Origin: PALSA-1444 sp964291045
Lineage (GTDB): Bacteria; Chlamydiota; Chlamydiia; Chlamydiales; Rhabdochlamydiaceae
NCBI RefSeq assembly: GCF_964291045.1
Contig: NZ_OZ197277.1
Coordinates: forward strand, 1,116,001 to 1,180,000
Reading direction: 5' to 3'
Length of the DNA: 64,000 nt
The position numbers and the translations under genes are program-made. This document shows positions 37,546 to 45,596 of this stretch, one piece after another. Under the pieces are notes generated by a model. It did not search any database. It was not told the origin of the DNA and saw nothing but the letters and a program-made list of their open reading frames with translations. Each line of letters opens with the position of its first letter. Positions within the stretch are counted from its first letter, which is position 1.

Positions 37546-38883
37546 TTATCCCAAAAAGTCGCTAAATTTTTTCAGAGATGAGGGATTTTGTAAAGGGTTC
37601 TTAGGAAGATTCTTCATTAAGTCTTTCATTTTCTTAAATCCTTTAATGAGTCTATTGACACTATCCACTGAAGTGCCGCTTCCTTTGGCAATACGCCAAC
37701 GTCTAGATGGGATGAGTTCAACTCTACCGTTTCGCTCTTGAGGTGTCATCGATAAAATGATCGCCTCAATTTGATTAAATTCCTTTTCAGATTGATCAAG
37801 TTTAGGAATTTGAGGCATCCCGGGAATCATTTGAAGAAGCGATTTAAAAGAGCCCATCTGTTTAATTTTACTCATCTGCTTGAGGTAGTCTGCATAGGTA
37901 AAAGTTGCTTTAAGAATTTTCTTTTCAAGCTCTTTCTCTTCATTGTCTTGAAAAGCCTCTTTGGCTTTTCGGACCAGATTCACAATATCGCCCATGCCTA
38001 AAATACGGTCGGCCATCGATTTAGGGCTAAATGGTTGAAGGTCTCCGATTTTTTCGCCAATCCCTTCAAATTTCAAAGGTTTTTGCGTCACTTCCCGGAT
38101 AGAAATCGCAGAGCCTGATCTTGATGAGCCATCTAGCATGGTAAGAATTGTTCCTGTTATGGCCATCTTTTCATCAAACGCTTTAGCAGTAGATATTGCA
38201 TCTTGCCCTGCATGCGCGCTTGCGACAAATAAGATCTCTGTAGGATTTACGGCCCTTTTAATTTCAACAAGCTGCTGCATGAGCTCTTCATCAATATGCA
38301 GCCTTCCTGCAGTATCGACAATTAAAACATCAAACCCTTCCCGTACTGCCTTGTCTAACGCTTCTTTTGCAACCTGAACAGGGGATGTGCATCCTTCTAA
38401 TGCAAATAAAGGGGTATTTATTGAAGCACATAACGTTTTAAGTTGCTCTACTGCTGCTAGGCGCGCTAGATCACAAGCTGCTACTAACACTTTTTTCTCA
38501 TACGGCTTTTTCTGCAGAAGATGAGCAAGTTTGGCAGATGTTGTTGTCTTACCTGATCCTTGAAGGCCGCAGAGCATGATCACAGACGGCTTTTTTTCAA
38601 GATGCAGCGTTGCATCATCACTTCCCATTAACTGCACGAGCTCTTCATGCACAATTTCAATGAATTGCTGCCCAGGAGACACCGATTTAAATACACGGTC
38701 TCCAACAGATTTTTCTTTCACCCGTTTTATAAACTGACTGACAACTGTGAAATTGACATCGGCATCTAAAAGAGCAAGTCTTACCTCTCTAACAGCTTCT
38801 GCAATATTATCTTCTGTTAAAGATTTTTGCGCTGAAAGACGAGAAGTTAGTGCTCTTAATTTTTCTGTTAAAGTACCCAGCAT
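37546..38883 (-). CDS. ffh: Signal recognition particle protein Ffh (SRP54)
   Basis: This is the GTPase of the signal recognition particle, which targets nascent membrane proteins with FtsY. The N domain (1-90) starts MLGTLTEKLRALTSRL. The G domain carries MLCGLQGSGKTTTSAKLA near residue 104, DVLIVDTAGRLHID near 180, and TMLDGSSRSGSAIS near 247 (the usual TKLDGDARGG, here with Met-Leu-Asp). The M domain from about 320 has MGSFKSLLQMIPGM and the signal-peptide groove. GSGTSVDSVNRLIKGFKKM near 405 is the RNA-binding helix-turn-helix. It is the first gene of the operon down to metG. AGGCTC precedes the ATG. Confidence 0.96.
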   Translation of the reverse strand: MLGTLTEKLRALTSRLSAQKSLTEDNIAEAVREVRLALLDADVNFTVVSQFIKRVKEKSVGDRVFKSVSPGQQFIEIVHEELVQLMGSDDATLHLEKKPSVIMLCGLQGSGKTTTSAKLAHLLQKKPYEKKVLVAACDLARLAAVEQLKTLCASINTPLFALEGCTSPVQVAKEALDKAVREGFDVLIVDTAGRLHIDEELMQQLVEIKRAVNPTEILFVASAHAGQDAISTAKAFDEKMAITGTILTMLDGSSRSGSAISIREVTQKPLKFEGIGEKIGDLQPFSPKSMADRILGMGDIVNLVRKAKEAFQDNEEKELEKKILKATFTYADYLKQMSKIKQMGSFKSLLQMIPGMPQIPKLDQSEKEFNQIEAIILSMTPQERNGRVELIPSRRWRIAKGSGTSVDSVNRLIKGFKKMKDLMKNLPKNPLQNPSSLKKFSDFLG

Positions 38884-39139
38884 AATGAGCCTATCATTTT
38901 ATATTAAAACTTATTCCACTTCAAGAAAGAAGGTAGAGATGATCAGTATTACACTCTTTTTAAAAAAATCATGTTCTAAAAAGATCCCTAGGTAGCCAGC
39001 CGGGGTTTATCCGCTTGAGGCCCCTTAAGTGTTATCATCTAGTGGTAAATGCCTTAAGAAACCCTTTGCCTAGCTAGTTAAATATAGACATATGGCAAAG
39101 GATACTAAGCTGCTTCTTGCTGTCAATTAGGCATTGATT

Positions 39140-40351
39140 TCAATAATTTTTATTGTACTTATTAGTCGATTGCGCATTGAGTTTTCTAAGATCACATGGA
39201 TCAATATAAAGATACTTCTGCCCGCCAAATTTTTCGCTTATCTCTATAGCTCTTTCCATACAATGATCCACTTTTTTCCACGCTTCTAACTCTATAGAAA
39301 GCCCAACAGCTAAGTTATAAATCTGTGCGATGAGTAGAGATTCTTGCCCCTCTAGTTTTTTAAGAATATCTAAAGCTTGATCTAAATGCTCTAATGACTC
39401 ACCTATTCTTCCCATTTGTTGAAGAGAGCGTCCTACTAATACATGAGCTTTTGCTATGAATGCAGGTTGATGATTTTTTTCTTTTAAACTATTTAACGCT
39501 TGTAATCCTCTATCAAGTGCCTCTTCAAATTTGCCAGCTCTTTGAAAAATAAGCCCAACAGCCATATAGCTTTCTGCTATATCCTGTAATTTCTCTTCAC
39601 CTTTAGCTTTTCGTATTTCAAGCCCTTTACTACATTTCTCTAGTGCCTCTTCATATCTTCTTAATTCCATCAAAATGCACCCAATTGTATGGTAGTCATG
39701 AGCTGTTTCAATAGCATCATCACCATAGAGCTCTCTTTTGATTTCTAAAGCTTTATCACTATTTTTCATCGCCTCTTCAAACCGACCTAGCATATACAAT
39801 AAAGTTCCTGCTAAAGAATAACTCTCTGAAGCCTCTTCTAATCTTCCTAATCTCTCTAAAAGATAGGCATTTGCATGATAACTCTCTGCAAGATGTAGTG
39901 TCTCATTACCTTTAAGCCTCTTCCTGATTTCTAACGCTTTAAAACTGTTTTCTAACGCCTCTTTTAATCTCCCTGACGATTTAAGCATGGATGCAAGATC
40001 ATCATAAATGCCTGCAACTTCAATAGATCCATCAATATGCATTTCCTGATGCATAACAAGTCTTTTACGCGCACTCTCAATCCTATCTTCTAATGTTAGG
40101 ATTGGGCTGGAAACAGCACCATGAATACTATTTGAATTTTTAAAAAAAGTTATTTTTGTAGGGTGAAGTGAGGTAAATGATCTTATATATTTAAAATTTT
40201 GAAGATGAATTCCATACCCTAAAACTTGTGTTTGTGAAAACCTATTTGCATGAATACTTTGACTTAAAAAAGAGCGCAAGGGACTCTGATTAAAAGAATG
40301 ATTGCATAAACCTGCTTGCTTGATGATCTGAAGTCCATTTCTAATATACAT
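39140..40351 (-). CDS. TPR protein with basic N-terminal leader (kinesin-light-chain type repeats)
   Basis: I start at the ATG at 40351 (MYIRNGLQIIKQ), because two paralogues in this island begin the same way and all have an AGG-TTCTT-type ribosome site just before it. An open frame continues 21 codons upstream but has no such support. The product is 403 residues. The first ~75 hold no acidic residue and share with the paralogues the block RSFT followed about ten residues later by FFK. About six TPRs of 41-42 residues with the pattern EEALExxxKALEIxKxLxGE follow. No enzyme domain is seen. It is probably a protein-interaction scaffold. It is shorter than its relatives (842 and 790 residues) and may be a reduced copy. 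Confidence 0.85.
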   Translation of the reverse strand: MYIRNGLQIIKQAGLCNHSFNQSPLRSFLSQSIHANRFSQTQVLGYGIHLQNFKYIRSFTSLHPTKITFFKNSNSIHGAVSSPILTLEDRIESARKRLVMHQEMHIDGSIEVAGIYDDLASMLKSSGRLKEALENSFKALEIRKRLKGNETLHLAESYHANAYLLERLGRLEEASESYSLAGTLLYMLGRFEEAMKNSDKALEIKRELYGDDAIETAHDYHTIGCILMELRRYEEALEKCSKGLEIRKAKGEEKLQDIAESYMAVGLIFQRAGKFEEALDRGLQALNSLKEKNHQPAFIAKAHVLVGRSLQQMGRIGESLEHLDQALDILKKLEGQESLLIAQIYNLAVGLSIELEAWKKVDHCMERAIEISEKFGGQKYLYIDPCDLRKLNAQSTNKYNKNY

Positions 40352-40765
40352 AAGAACCTTAAAGTTTTTTAAAATTAATTTTATTTTTAGTGATTTAACA
40401 TCACACATTTCCATTGATCATTTTTTCTTCTTTCGGTTGCCATATCCAACCAAAGATCTTTTCAATTGAAGATCTTGCTTCATCTTCCTATTTTCTTCAC
40501 CATTTTTTATATTTCCTAAAAAATATAGGAAAAATCACAACTTTTTGGGATGCTCCTCACTTTTATTGAAAAAACCGTTTTTTACACTCTTAAAGAATGA
40601 TTTTCAATAAAAAATCCTCTCGTTTTGGATCTTTTTGTATAACTTTTGGCAAAAAATACAATTTAAATAAACTTATACTATGTTAATTTGAATTAAGAAG
40701 GGATAGGGGAATAGTTGTAAAATAAGATATTCATGTTAATAAATCAAAAAATTGAGGGTTAAGTG
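40352..40765. other. Divergent intergenic region with an inverted repeat
   Basis: No gene is seen. It separates the minus-strand TPR gene from a small plus-strand ORF and so should hold two promoters. An 8-bp inverted repeat (AAGATCTT at 40453-40460 and 40469-40476, spacer TTCAATTG) lies about 110 bases upstream of the TPR start codon and could be an operator or transcript hairpin. Confidence 0.4.
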
Positions 40766-40912
40766 ATGACCATGAGACCCTATGATTTCATAGAAACTGC
40801 GTCTCTAGTTGCCTTATCCCCCCCCAAAAAAACAATTCAAACCCATGAAAATCTGACTATCAAAAGAGGCCCTCTAACAAATAGAGGGCTCTTTCTGATC
40901 CATAAATTTTAA
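40766..40912 (+). pseudogene. 48-codon remnant carrying the MTxRPYDxIET leader
   Basis: The plus-strand ATG at 40766 has GAGGG nine bases upstream. The frame reads MTMRPYDFIETASLVALSPP and ends after 48 codons. The first eleven residues match the start of the 882-residue repeat protein at 51423 (MTIRPYDCIET) and, more loosely, the 626-residue one (MTIRPYTSITT). The rest matches nothing I recognise, and the end overlaps the terminator of the convergent gene. It looks like the 5' stub of a lost family member. A functional micro-protein cannot be excluded. Confidence 0.6.
40857..40894 (-). terminator. Rho-independent terminator after the NB-ARC-TPR gene
   Basis: On the minus strand a 12-13 bp stem (AGAGCCCTCT with AGAGGGCCTCT, loop ATTTGTT) is followed by TTTTGAT, starting about 15 bases past the stop codon at 40909. 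The arms on the plus strand are 40863-40875 and 40883-40894. Confidence 0.75.
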
Positions 40913-43900
40913 TGCGTCATTTCTGAGATTAAGCTTTCACAATTTTTTTTGCTGTTTACTGTATAATGAGACTCTTCTCCATACATTTTTAGATTGATAT
41001 CCAAAGCTTTTTTATACATCTCTAAAGCCTCATCACGTTTTTCTAGATCTATCAAAATGCTTCCAACTAACTCATAGCTTACAGCTGTATAATGGGAATT
41101 TTCTCCAAAGAGTTGTTGATTGATGGAAAGAGCTTGATAACCCATTTTAAGAGCTTTTTGATACTCTTTTGAATCTTTAAGTATAGATCCTAATGCTCTA
41201 TAACTTGAGGCTGTATAACGGGATTTTTCTCCAAGCATTTTTTGATTAATCTGTAACGCTTTTTCACACATCTTACGGGCCTCTTCTTCTTTTCCTAGCT
41301 CAGAAAGAATCACACCAACAGCTTGATAATTTCTGGCTGTGTAAATAGACTCTTCTCCTAGTATTTTTTGGTTAATCTGGAGCGCTATCTCACTTACCTT
41401 TAGCGCCTCTTCTAATCTTCCTAAGCCTTTAAGAGTAGATCCTAATGCTTTATAACTTGAGGCTGTATAGCGTGATTCTTCTCCAAGCATTTTTTGATTA
41501 ATCTGTAACGCTTTCTCACACATCTCACGGGCCTCTTCTCCTCTTCCTACATCACGAAGGACGCTCCCCATCATTTGATAACTAACTGCTGCATAAATAG
41601 ACGCTTCTCCAATTACTTTTGTGGTAATCTGTAATGCCTTCTCGCTCATCTTTAGAGCGCCATTTAGCCTTCCTAAATCCTTGAAAATAAGCGCTATTTG
41701 ATTGTAAATTGAAGCTGTATAAGGGGATCTTTCTCCAAGATTTTTTTGCTGAATCTGTAAGGCTCTCTCACTCAGGCTAAGCGCCTCTTCTAATCTTCCT
41801 AAATCGTAAAAGATTGCTCCTACTGTTTGATAATATTCTGCTGTGTGAATGGACTCTTCTCCAAGAATTTTTTGATTAATCTGTAAAGCTTTTTCACTTA
41901 TACTAAGTGCCTCTTCTAGCTTCCCTAAATCTTTGAGGATAAGCCCGAGTGTTTTATAACTTCCTGCTGTGTAAGTAGATTCTTCTCCAAATATTTTTTG
42001 GTTTATTTGTAAGGCTTTCTCACTCATGCTAAGCGCCTCTTCTACTCTCCCCAAATTACGAAGAATTCTTCCAATAATTTGATAATTTTCTACTGTATGA
42101 CGAGACACTTCACCCCACGCTTTTTGATTGATCTGTAGCGCTTTCTCACTCATGCTAAGCGCTTCTTCTTTTCTTCCTAAATCGCTAAGAATGACTCCTA
42201 TTGCTTGATAATTTTCTGCTGTATAACGAGATGCTTCGCCATGTATTTTTTGATTAATTTGTAACGCTTTCTCACTCATGCTAAGCGCCTCTTCTCCTCT
42301 CCCTAAATCGTGAAGACTCATTCCCATCAATCGGTAACTTTGTGCTGTGTAAGTAGACTCTTCCCCCAATACTTTTTGATTGATCTGTAACGCTTTCTCA
42401 AACATCTTAAGCGCCTCTTCCGGTTTCCCGAGATTTCCAAGAGCTATTCCCACATCTTGATAATTTTCTGTTATATGATGAGACTCTTCTCCTAACACCT
42501 TTTGATTAATCTGTAACGCTGTCTCATACATCTTCAGCGCCTCTTCTACTCTCCCTAACTCCTGAAGGATAACTCCAAGAGATCGATAACTCCTTGCTGT
42601 ATAAGAAGATTCTTCCCCTAACACTTTTTGATTGATCTGTAACGCTGTCTCACGCATCTTCAGCGCCTCTTCTAGTCTCCCTAACTCCTGAAAGATGATT
42701 CCCATAAATTGATAACATTCTGCTGTGTAAGGAGACTCTTCTCCATGCACTTTTTGAGTGCTCTGTAACGCTGTCTCAAACATCTTGAGCGCCTCTTCTA
42801 CTCTTCCTAAATTATAAAGTAGTTTTCCCATTATTTGATGAATTCTTGCTGTATAATCCGACTCTTCTCCATACCATTTTCGATTACCCTCTAAGGATGC
42901 CTCAAACATTTTCAGCGCCTCATTCAGCCTCCCTAGGCCTTGAAGGATAACTCCAATAGTATGATACGTTTCTGCTGTATCATGAGCCTCTTTTAAAAGC
43001 ACTTTTTGTTTGATCTGTAATGCGGCCTCATACATCTTAAGTGCCTCTTCCAGTCTTCTTAACCCATAAAGGATTTCTCCAACAGCTTCATAACTCTCCG
43101 CTGTGTAAATAGATTCATCTCCTAACACCCTTTGATTGATCCGTAATGCTATCTCATGCATCTTGAGTGCTTCATCCGCTTTCCCTAAACCATAGAGAAT
43201 TTTTCCAGTAGCTGCATAACTCTCCGTTATGTAAATAGACTCTTTTCCATACGCTTTTTGATTGATCCCTAATGCTATCTCACACATCTTCAGCGCCTCA
43301 TCTCGTCTTTGCAACCCATTAAGAATGATGCCAATCATTTGATAGTTTTCGGCTGTATAAATGGACTCTTTTCCATACACTTTTTGATTGATCTGTAATG
43401 CCGTCTCACACATCTTCAGCGCCTCATCTAGTTTTTTTAAATGGTAAAGGGTTTTTCCAATAGCTTGATAGTTTTCTGCTGTGTTAGAAGACTCTTCTCC
43501 ATATAACTCCCGGCTCTTTTTTAATGCTGCATTATATTTATCTAATTGCTCAAGTAAGATACGGCTACTTTTTACAATCACACTTTCTTTTCCTAAAGCG
43601 TTCATGATGCCAGCCAAAACCATCGGTTTATCACAGCTCATTAAGGAATATCTAACCGCTTGTTGAACAAGTGGGTGGACACTATAAAATAGCACCTTAT
43701 TAGGTTTTTCTTGATATGAATCAATCAAGGAGTAGTTTTCCAAGAGCTCTAAAGATCTATCTACTGCTAGCTCGTCGTGAGTATAGAGTAAAGACCTTCC
43801 CCATGAAGACCCCAATACCTGAAGAGCAGAATCTTGGAATGAAAATCCTAGTGTTTTAAGGAAAGGATGAGGAGCAAGCTCCTCTTTTAAACAAGAAATT

Positions 43901-45093
43901 GCCAACATAAGATTGTGCGCTAAATTGCCCTTAAGATCGCCCCCCAACACCGACTCAATAGAATTCATGGAAATGCGTGATGTGATTAAGATCAGTTTCT
44001 CATGTTCAGAAAGTTCACTATGACGCTGATTAAAAAATGCTGGATGATATTGTTTGAGAAGATGATGATACTCTTTAAAAGAGATATTTTGTCTTTTAAT
44101 GTAACTTGCTGCATGAGTCAGCGCAAGAGGAAAATGCCCGAGTTTATGAGTGATTTGCCCTGCATTTTTCTCTTCCTGGCTGCTGACTGGACGCTCGACT
44201 GCTTTTAAAAGATAGCTAACGGCTTCTTCCGGTGTAAAAGATGTGAGTTTTATTTGATGAAAACCTGCTGCTCCTGTCATAAACCCTTTCCTTGTTGTTA
44301 TTAAAATTTTACACCCTTGAGTTTCAGGAAGGTAGTTTTTTAGAAGAGGAAAGAGCTCTTCATAATCTACTCCATCAATAATAAAAAGATAGGGATCTGT
44401 CATCCCATGAAGCTTTGCTTTAAGAATCTTTAAGGTGTCCTCTGGATTTTCTTCATTAATTTTTAAACTTTTTGCAAGTTCCAGGAGTTTTTCAATCAGC
44501 TCTGATTCTCTTGTAACTTTGGCAAAAAATGTAAAGGCATAATGCTCCTGGTAGGCATAAACATATTTCATGGCAAGTGTACTTTTCCCCGCGCCTCCAG
44601 GGCCTATAATTGCCACTTTAGAATCTATTTTAAAAGCGTCTACAACTGATTGAAGTGCCTCTAATCTCTCTATAAAAAAAAGAGGAAGAGGAGGAAGAGT
44701 TACCTGCGCTATTTCTTGCCAATCAGAAGGCTGAAGATCCGCTTTTGACATCTCACTAGATGTGAGGATTTCTTCAAATATGCAAAGACCCTTATCTTTG
44801 CAAGAAGAAGAAACAGGATGAGCTTTCACACCAGGAATAAAAGAGGGGACCTCAGAATAAAGAGTGCCTATCTGTTTAAAGCAAGCTTTTCCTAATGATA
44901 TAACAGTATCTATCAAAGGTCTTAAGAGCTTTTCTCCCACCACCTCTGGAAGAGTTTTTGAAATAGGTGTGAAGATGACTTTCTCATCTTGAGTTAAGGG
45001 AGCTAAAAATAGAGAATGATAAGAAGCATTTTGGATCAGAGAAGTTGGACAAGTAGAAATAGTGCTTAAATCTTGAAAAGGCTGAATCTTCAT
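40909..45093 (-). CDS. NB-ARC-TPR STAND protein
   Basis: This is a 1394-residue APAF1/plant-R-like switch protein. Residues 1-145 are unrecognised, with no TIR, protease or nuclease motif. NB-ARC follows: P-loop IIGPGGAGKSTLAMKYV near 165-180, Walker B PYLFIIDGVDYEELF near 235, sensor ILITTRKGFM near 264, and GHFPLALTHAA (GLPL equivalent) near 320. A winged-helix/ARC2-like part contains VHPLVQQAVRYSL near 472 (MHD-like position). From about 520 to 1385 there are about 20 TPRs of 42 residues with the pattern LGRxEEALxMxExALQINQKxxGEES. In this family ligand binding by the repeats allows nucleotide exchange and oligomerisation. The effector is unknown here. The NTPase motifs are intact, unlike in the protease-STAND gene at 7144. 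Confidence 0.9.
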   Translation of the reverse strand: MKIQPFQDLSTISTCPTSLIQNASYHSLFLAPLTQDEKVIFTPISKTLPEVVGEKLLRPLIDTVISLGKACFKQIGTLYSEVPSFIPGVKAHPVSSSCKDKGLCIFEEILTSSEMSKADLQPSDWQEIAQVTLPPLPLFFIERLEALQSVVDAFKIDSKVAIIGPGGAGKSTLAMKYVYAYQEHYAFTFFAKVTRESELIEKLLELAKSLKINEENPEDTLKILKAKLHGMTDPYLFIIDGVDYEELFPLLKNYLPETQGCKILITTRKGFMTGAAGFHQIKLTSFTPEEAVSYLLKAVERPVSSQEEKNAGQITHKLGHFPLALTHAASYIKRQNISFKEYHHLLKQYHPAFFNQRHSELSEHEKLILITSRISMNSIESVLGGDLKGNLAHNLMLAISCLKEELAPHPFLKTLGFSFQDSALQVLGSSWGRSLLYTHDELAVDRSLELLENYSLIDSYQEKPNKVLFYSVHPLVQQAVRYSLMSCDKPMVLAGIMNALGKESVIVKSSRILLEQLDKYNAALKKSRELYGEESSNTAENYQAIGKTLYHLKKLDEALKMCETALQINQKVYGKESIYTAENYQMIGIILNGLQRRDEALKMCEIALGINQKAYGKESIYITESYAATGKILYGLGKADEALKMHEIALRINQRVLGDESIYTAESYEAVGEILYGLRRLEEALKMYEAALQIKQKVLLKEAHDTAETYHTIGVILQGLGRLNEALKMFEASLEGNRKWYGEESDYTARIHQIMGKLLYNLGRVEEALKMFETALQSTQKVHGEESPYTAECYQFMGIIFQELGRLEEALKMRETALQINQKVLGEESSYTARSYRSLGVILQELGRVEEALKMYETALQINQKVLGEESHHITENYQDVGIALGNLGKPEEALKMFEKALQINQKVLGEESTYTAQSYRLMGMSLHDLGRGEEALSMSEKALQINQKIHGEASRYTAENYQAIGVILSDLGRKEEALSMSEKALQINQKAWGEVSRHTVENYQIIGRILRNLGRVEEALSMSEKALQINQKIFGEESTYTAGSYKTLGLILKDLGKLEEALSISEKALQINQKILGEESIHTAEYYQTVGAIFYDLGRLEEALSLSERALQIQQKNLGERSPYTASIYNQIALIFKDLGRLNGALKMSEKALQITTKVIGEASIYAAVSYQMMGSVLRDVGRGEEAREMCEKALQINQKMLGEESRYTASSYKALGSTLKGLGRLEEALKVSEIALQINQKILGEESIYTARNYQAVGVILSELGKEEEARKMCEKALQINQKMLGEKSRYTASSYRALGSILKDSKEYQKALKMGYQALSINQQLFGENSHYTAVSYELVGSILIDLEKRDEALEMYKKALDINLKMYGEESHYTVNSKKNCESLISEMTH

Positions 45094-45596
45094 AGGTCAC
45101 TCTTTTTAAATTATTTTTTCTTCATTAATAAGCATTGTAAAGAAATGCCAATAAAAAACTAGCAATAAAAATTCATTTATGTGCAAAACACATCTATTTT
45201 TAAATGTTTTTTTAAGCTAAGAAAAAAATATGAATCAAAAAAATGGATGCTAAGTAAGGTATGCTATATCTTGATCAGAACTGAGGCGCTCCAATGCTTC
45301 CACTAGATAATAGAGGATGAAATTACAGGAAAATAGGCACGCTCCTTTATCTTCAATTTGAGCTTTTTAAGGGTACGCGTAGCCTTAAGGTTCATTCATC
45401 ATTCAAGCTATCTTCTGTATGTTCTCTAGCTTTAGGCTTAAACAGTTATAGGCAATATGATATTTACCTAGGTTACCTTTACTTAACTGAAAAAGAAAAA
45501 TAGCTCTTTACTTTACATTTGAGGATACATGACAGGGATGAATAAAAACGGCTCTTTGCTTAAGATGTTTAAGCAAAGAGCTTTATTTGGATTTTC
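45094..45596. other. Intergenic region upstream of the NB-ARC-TPR gene
   Basis: No gene of credible length is seen. It contains the terminator of the next gene (45551-45581) and, by position, the promoter of the NB-ARC-TPR gene. A short minus-strand stretch near 45440-45500 could be read as a TPR-like scrap (GNLGKYHIAYNCLSLKLEN) but may be chance. Confidence 0.4.
45545..45581 (-). terminator. Rho-independent terminator with a perfect 13-bp stem
   Basis: GCTCTTTGCTTAA (45551-45563) pairs perfectly with TTAAGCAAAGAGC (45569-45581) around a 5-base loop. On the minus strand CGTTTTTATT follows. It lies about 16 bases after the stop of the 842-residue TPR gene. Confidence 0.85.

Noticed and set aside
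38884..39139. Possible tRNA or promoter upstream of ffh
   Set aside because: No cloverleaf can be folded. A TTGAAG/TAAAAT pair is present, but it would start transcription inside the ribosome site.
45430..45510. TPR-like scrap GNLGKYHIAYNCLSLKLEN on the minus strand
   Set aside because: Only about 25 residues with stops on both sides. Chance similarity in AT-rich DNA is likely.
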